Assembly (NCBI GenBank): GCA_016177315.1 | Contig: JACOVN010000015.1 | Coordinates: 1 to 8,406, forward strand | Length of the DNA: 8,406 nt | Direction of reading: 5' to 3' | DNA from: Candidatus Woesearchaeota archaeon | Lineage (GTDB): Archaea > Nanobdellota > Nanobdellia > Woesearchaeales > UBA12501 | Shown: positions 5,873 through 8,406 of the stretch, one piece after another | Numbering within the stretch: position 1 is the stretch's first letter | Layout: every line of letters begins with the position of its first letter | Made by a program: the position numbers and the translations under genes | The notes under the pieces: model-generated | The model's database searches: none | The model's input: only the letters and a program-made list of their open reading frames with translations | What the model was told of the DNA's origin: nothing

Positions 5873-8254
5873 TTATGCTCGCTGTTTTTTAAATTCCCGC
5901 AGCCTTCTGATGAACACTTCCAAGAGGAAAAGGAACAGCGCAGCAGTGGCAAACGGCCAGCGCAAGGACACTTCCTGCGTTTCCAGCCTCTGAGAAACGG
6001 ATTTGATTTTCTCGACAATGCTTGCAATGTCATCCTCCTGGAAGACCTCTCCACCAGTAGCCGTAACCAAGGTCTTGAGCTGCTCGTTCAGGCCAATGTC
6101 CTCGTACTCTTCGTGGTAATTCACCGCTACAGCAGCGTCCAGAAACTGGTAAAACCCGGTCTCTGCTGGAGTAAAGGTTGCCTTGTACAAGTCTTTGTCG
6201 ATTTTGACAAACTCTACTTCCCTGGAGACTGGTTGTCTATCTGATTTCACTATGATGTCCGTGGATTTTCCCAGGCTAGTGTCTTCCGTAATGATATCCA
6301 ATCCTTTCTTGCTTGGATCTCCTATCACCCAGTTAATCGTCCTGCTGATGATCCTGGAATTTTCTCTGGAAAGGAGGTCTCCAGCCCATTCCTCTCCTGC
6401 ATCCGTGCTCAAGGCAGCGACTCTCCCTAAACCAAATCTCCATACGGTGAGTATTGGTTGACCTTCCCCGGTGGTCACGAGCAGGTTTGCGCTCGATTTA
6501 GGCACAACCTGGTTGAAGCCCAGCACGCTTCCGGATAATTCCAAATCTTGGGTGATGAAATGGTTGTTGTTGAGAATCACTAATCCTTTCCCTGTCTTGT
6601 CTTCCGGATCTCCAAAGATAATCTTCAACCTTTCCGAGTGTTCTGGCTTGAAGTAAATGCCATGCCCAACATTGGCAATCTCTTTCATCAGGATTTCAAA
6701 GGTATCAAATCCAACGCCAACCGTATACACATCCATGCCAGAGGCATGCGCTCGCTGCGCTTCCTTCAAGGCTGCGAGTGGATCGAAAGTAATTCCATCA
6801 GAGATGAGGATGATGTTCATAGAGCCTTTTCCCCTCAGGAGGAGTTCCTCTGCCCTTCGAATACCGACGGTAATATCTGTTCCACCACCAAATTGGAGCC
6901 TGGCAATCGTGTCCTTCAACTCTTCCTTGACCTCTCCCACGGGTTGGAGGGGGGAAAGAACAAAGGCAAATTCATTAAAGGCAACCACTCCAACCTTGTC
7001 CTCTGCCTTGATACTATCCAGGATGCTAATGGCCAATGCCTTCTCCACATCTACCTTGGTTGGCCCAGAGCCTTGCGCAAATTGCCCTCCGGTACTGCCG
7101 GAAATGTCAATCACAACTACAATGCTAATGTCCTTCTGCTCTTCTTTCTCCCCTTTTCCTGATTTCACGGGCAAGAGAGTTTCAAACAGGGAATCCTTGT
7201 ATGCTCCTTTATCAAAGGCATTCTTGCCTCCAACCACGATCAATCCATAACCATCCGTTACATAGTCTGTTAATCCGTCCACCTCGCGATTGCTGATGTC
7301 CGTGCTATGGAAATTGTTCAGAATGACCGCTGCATACTCTTTGAGATTTTCTGGAACGCTATTCGCAGGGAATACATGGTACAGTTCTGCCAATTTCTCC
7401 TGCATCCTGCTTGGTGTTTTGGAAATGAACATAATGTTTGGCTTCTTGATGATCTGGATGGTTTTATAGAACACATTGTTTTGTGGGAAATAGTCCTCAA
7501 TAACAACTTTCGCAGTAACCCTATGGTACCCCTCTCCCAAGGTTTCTGTTACGCTGAAGATATTTGGTCCAGAAGAAGATTGCTCGAGCACGGTTCTTCC
7601 GTCAATATCTACCGCCAAGCGATACTCATTCCTATTTCCTACCTGCTGTACCTTGATGAAGAACGTGCTCTCGCTCCCCACAATCGCTTCTGAGGCGCCT
7701 TCAATAACGACATTGGTATCATCGTGCATGGGCTTGAGATCAAGAGTGGAAATGGTCGTATTAAGGTTCTTTGCAAACAGAATGACATCCCCCAAATCCT
7801 TGCCTGCATTGTTGTTTCCATCGGTAATAATAAGAACATTATCATTACCCTGAATACTCGTTAGGAGGCCATCGCCAATAGCAGAAAACTCTCCTGTTGC
7901 TATCGTCTTAACAGTAGTTGGAATGGATTGTTCAAGCTTCCCTTTCAATCTTGAAGCCAGTGCTTGGTCAAATAACTCAAAAGAGGTGGAATTGTCTGTC
8001 AAAATAGTTAGTGAGAGATCCCCTTTTATAGGTTTCTCTTCGAGGATAAAAGGGCTGGCAAAGGCTAGGAAGAACAGGAGGAAGATCAAGAGCCTGGAAA
8101 CAATCAAGTATCGCTTGATGAACCTATTCCTCCGGACGAATTCATCCCGCTCTTTCAAATTTCTAAACTTGACGAAATTTTTTCGGATAAGCCAGACCGT
8201 AAGCATGGCAACGGGAATGTACAGGAGCATCACCAGGGGGTATTTGAACGGCAT
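5873..8254 (-). CDS. Membrane-anchored VWA / GATase1-like / VWA protein (BatA-type N-terminus)
   Basis: This 793-residue protein has two N-terminal membrane spans (about 7-23 and 51-70, arranged like the BatA N-terminal region). A short VWA-like domain follows at about 80-175: LTDNSTS gives Asp87-x-Ser89-x-Ser91, with SAIGDGL and LIITDGNNN later. Residues about 183-265 are a beta-rich segment. A GATase1-like domain at about 271-363 has the family phrase GGKNAFDKGAY and ends LPVKSG. A full VWA domain at about 375-548 has MIDAS Asp383-x-Ser385-x-Ser387, Thr459 in GGGTDI and ISDG with Asp486. After it come the family segments PILTVWRFGLGRVAALSTDA and EEWAGDLL, then VNYHEEYEDIG. A C-terminal span lies at about 768-782 and the tail is basic. 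Such proteins are commonly encoded with MoxR/DUF58 and are thought to be its membrane clients or effectors. No GATase catalytic Cys is evident, so that domain is probably structural. ATG 8254 has GGTGA 7 nt upstream and abuts the preceding stop. Confidence 0.92.
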   Translation of the reverse strand: MPFKYPLVMLLYIPVAMLTVWLIRKNFVKFRNLKERDEFVRRNRFIKRYLIVSRLLIFLLFFLAFASPFILEEKPIKGDLSLTILTDNSTSFELFDQALASRLKGKLEQSIPTTVKTIATGEFSAIGDGLLTSIQGNDNVLIITDGNNNAGKDLGDVILFAKNLNTTISTLDLKPMHDDTNVVIEGASEAIVGSESTFFIKVQQVGNRNEYRLAVDIDGRTVLEQSSSGPNIFSVTETLGEGYHRVTAKVVIEDYFPQNNVFYKTIQIIKKPNIMFISKTPSRMQEKLAELYHVFPANSVPENLKEYAAVILNNFHSTDISNREVDGLTDYVTDGYGLIVVGGKNAFDKGAYKDSLFETLLPVKSGKGEKEEQKDISIVVVIDISGSTGGQFAQGSGPTKVDVEKALAISILDSIKAEDKVGVVAFNEFAFVLSPLQPVGEVKEELKDTIARLQFGGGTDITVGIRRAEELLLRGKGSMNIILISDGITFDPLAALKEAQRAHASGMDVYTVGVGFDTFEILMKEIANVGHGIYFKPEHSERLKIIFGDPEDKTGKGLVILNNNHFITQDLELSGSVLGFNQVVPKSSANLLVTTGEGQPILTVWRFGLGRVAALSTDAGEEWAGDLLSRENSRIISRTINWVIGDPSKKGLDIITEDTSLGKSTDIIVKSDRQPVSREVEFVKIDKDLYKATFTPAETGFYQFLDAAVAVNYHEEYEDIGLNEQLKTLVTATGGEVFQEDDIASIVEKIKSVSQRLETQEVSLRWPFATAALFLFLLEVFIRRLREFKKQRA

Positions 8255-8406
8255 CTACAGGTCACCCCTCCGCTTGATGTACAGCAATTCCAGGAGCAGA
8301 AGGGCAAAAACGCCAAAGAGGAAGTAGCTCTCAAAGCTCACATCCTTTCTCTTCTTAACTTTCTCTGGCTCATACTGCTCCACTCGCTCTGCCTTCACTT
8401 TTTTCT
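8255..8406 (-). CDS. C-terminus of a membrane protein, probably a VWA/BatA-like protein (start outside window)
   Basis: The last 49 residues of a gene running out of the window end at TAG 8257-8255, immediately before the ATG of the VWA protein (TAGATG, no gap). The visible part is a charged linker (EQYEPEKVKKRKDV) followed by SFESYFLFG and one hydrophobic span (about VFALLLLELLYI). A short basic KRRGDL tail closes it. Membrane VWA proteins of Bat/MoxR operons typically end in one C-terminal span followed by a basic tail, and this region fits. The position at the head of a MoxR/VWA gene set supports it. The VWA domain itself lies outside the window, so the family call is inference. Confidence 0.7.
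   Translation of the reverse strand, partial: KKVKAERVEQYEPEKVKKRKDVSFESYFLFGVFALLLLELLYIKRRGDL

Noticed and set aside
6657..7250. 197-residue plus-strand open frame opposite the VWA domain
   Set aside because: It is antisense to the conserved VWA domain; its Ser/Pro/Thr-rich composition is what antisense of that gene would give.
1..8406. CRISPR arrays, tRNA, rRNA or insertion sequences
   Set aside because: No regularly spaced repeats, cloverleaf-type sequence, rRNA signature, transposase or terminal inverted repeats were seen; the only repeat is the two-copy 14-mer.

Overview
The window is archaeal. It carries the archaeal/eukaryotic-type cluster ribosomal protein S27e, aIF2-alpha and Nop10 on the plus strand. 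It also has archaeal TATA-type promoter elements and Shine-Dalgarno sequences such as GGAGG and GGTGA. Short intergenic gaps and the style of the DUF58/MoxR/VWA proteins resemble uncultured DPANN-like lineages, but this placement is an impression from protein character and not a phylogenetic result.

Layout. Positions 1-1097, plus strand, are a translation and rRNA-modification operon: the 3' end of the S27e gene, a complete aIF2-alpha gene, and the Nop10 gene overlapping it by an ATGA. From 1130 to the end of the window all genes are on the minus strand and converge on the first operon across a 32-bp gap. Read in the direction of transcription they are: the C-terminus of a membrane protein, probably a VWA/BatA-like protein (8406-8255); a 793-residue membrane protein with two VWA-like domains around a GATase1-like domain (8254-5873); a 67-bp gap with a tandemly duplicated BRE/TATA-like 14-mer; a 54-residue single-span membrane protein (5805-5641); a 101-residue coiled-coil protein (5638-5333); a 263-residue three-span membrane protein (5302-4511); a MoxR AAA+ ATPase interrupted by a large intein (4508-2007); and a DUF58 protein (1987-1130).

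The minus-strand genes form one likely functional unit. MoxR ATPases commonly act with VWA/DUF58 partners as chaperone-like or metal-insertion machines, and here most of the partners are membrane-anchored with large soluble domains. The bacterial Bat (aerotolerance) operons are the nearest well-known analogue. The substrate cannot be told from the sequence.

The most striking item is the MoxR intein. It has 522 residues (Ser1 to Asn522, +1 Thr) and sits between Sensor 1 and the conserved TYPLPEAQ motif. Removing it in silico restores [12 protein letters not shown] and a normal-sized MoxR of 311 residues. It carries a LAGLIDADG endonuclease region, a long extra segment with a predicted helix-turn-helix, and a block F that lacks two usually conserved residues. 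The second notable item is the tandem BRE/TATA promoter in front of the small membrane protein.
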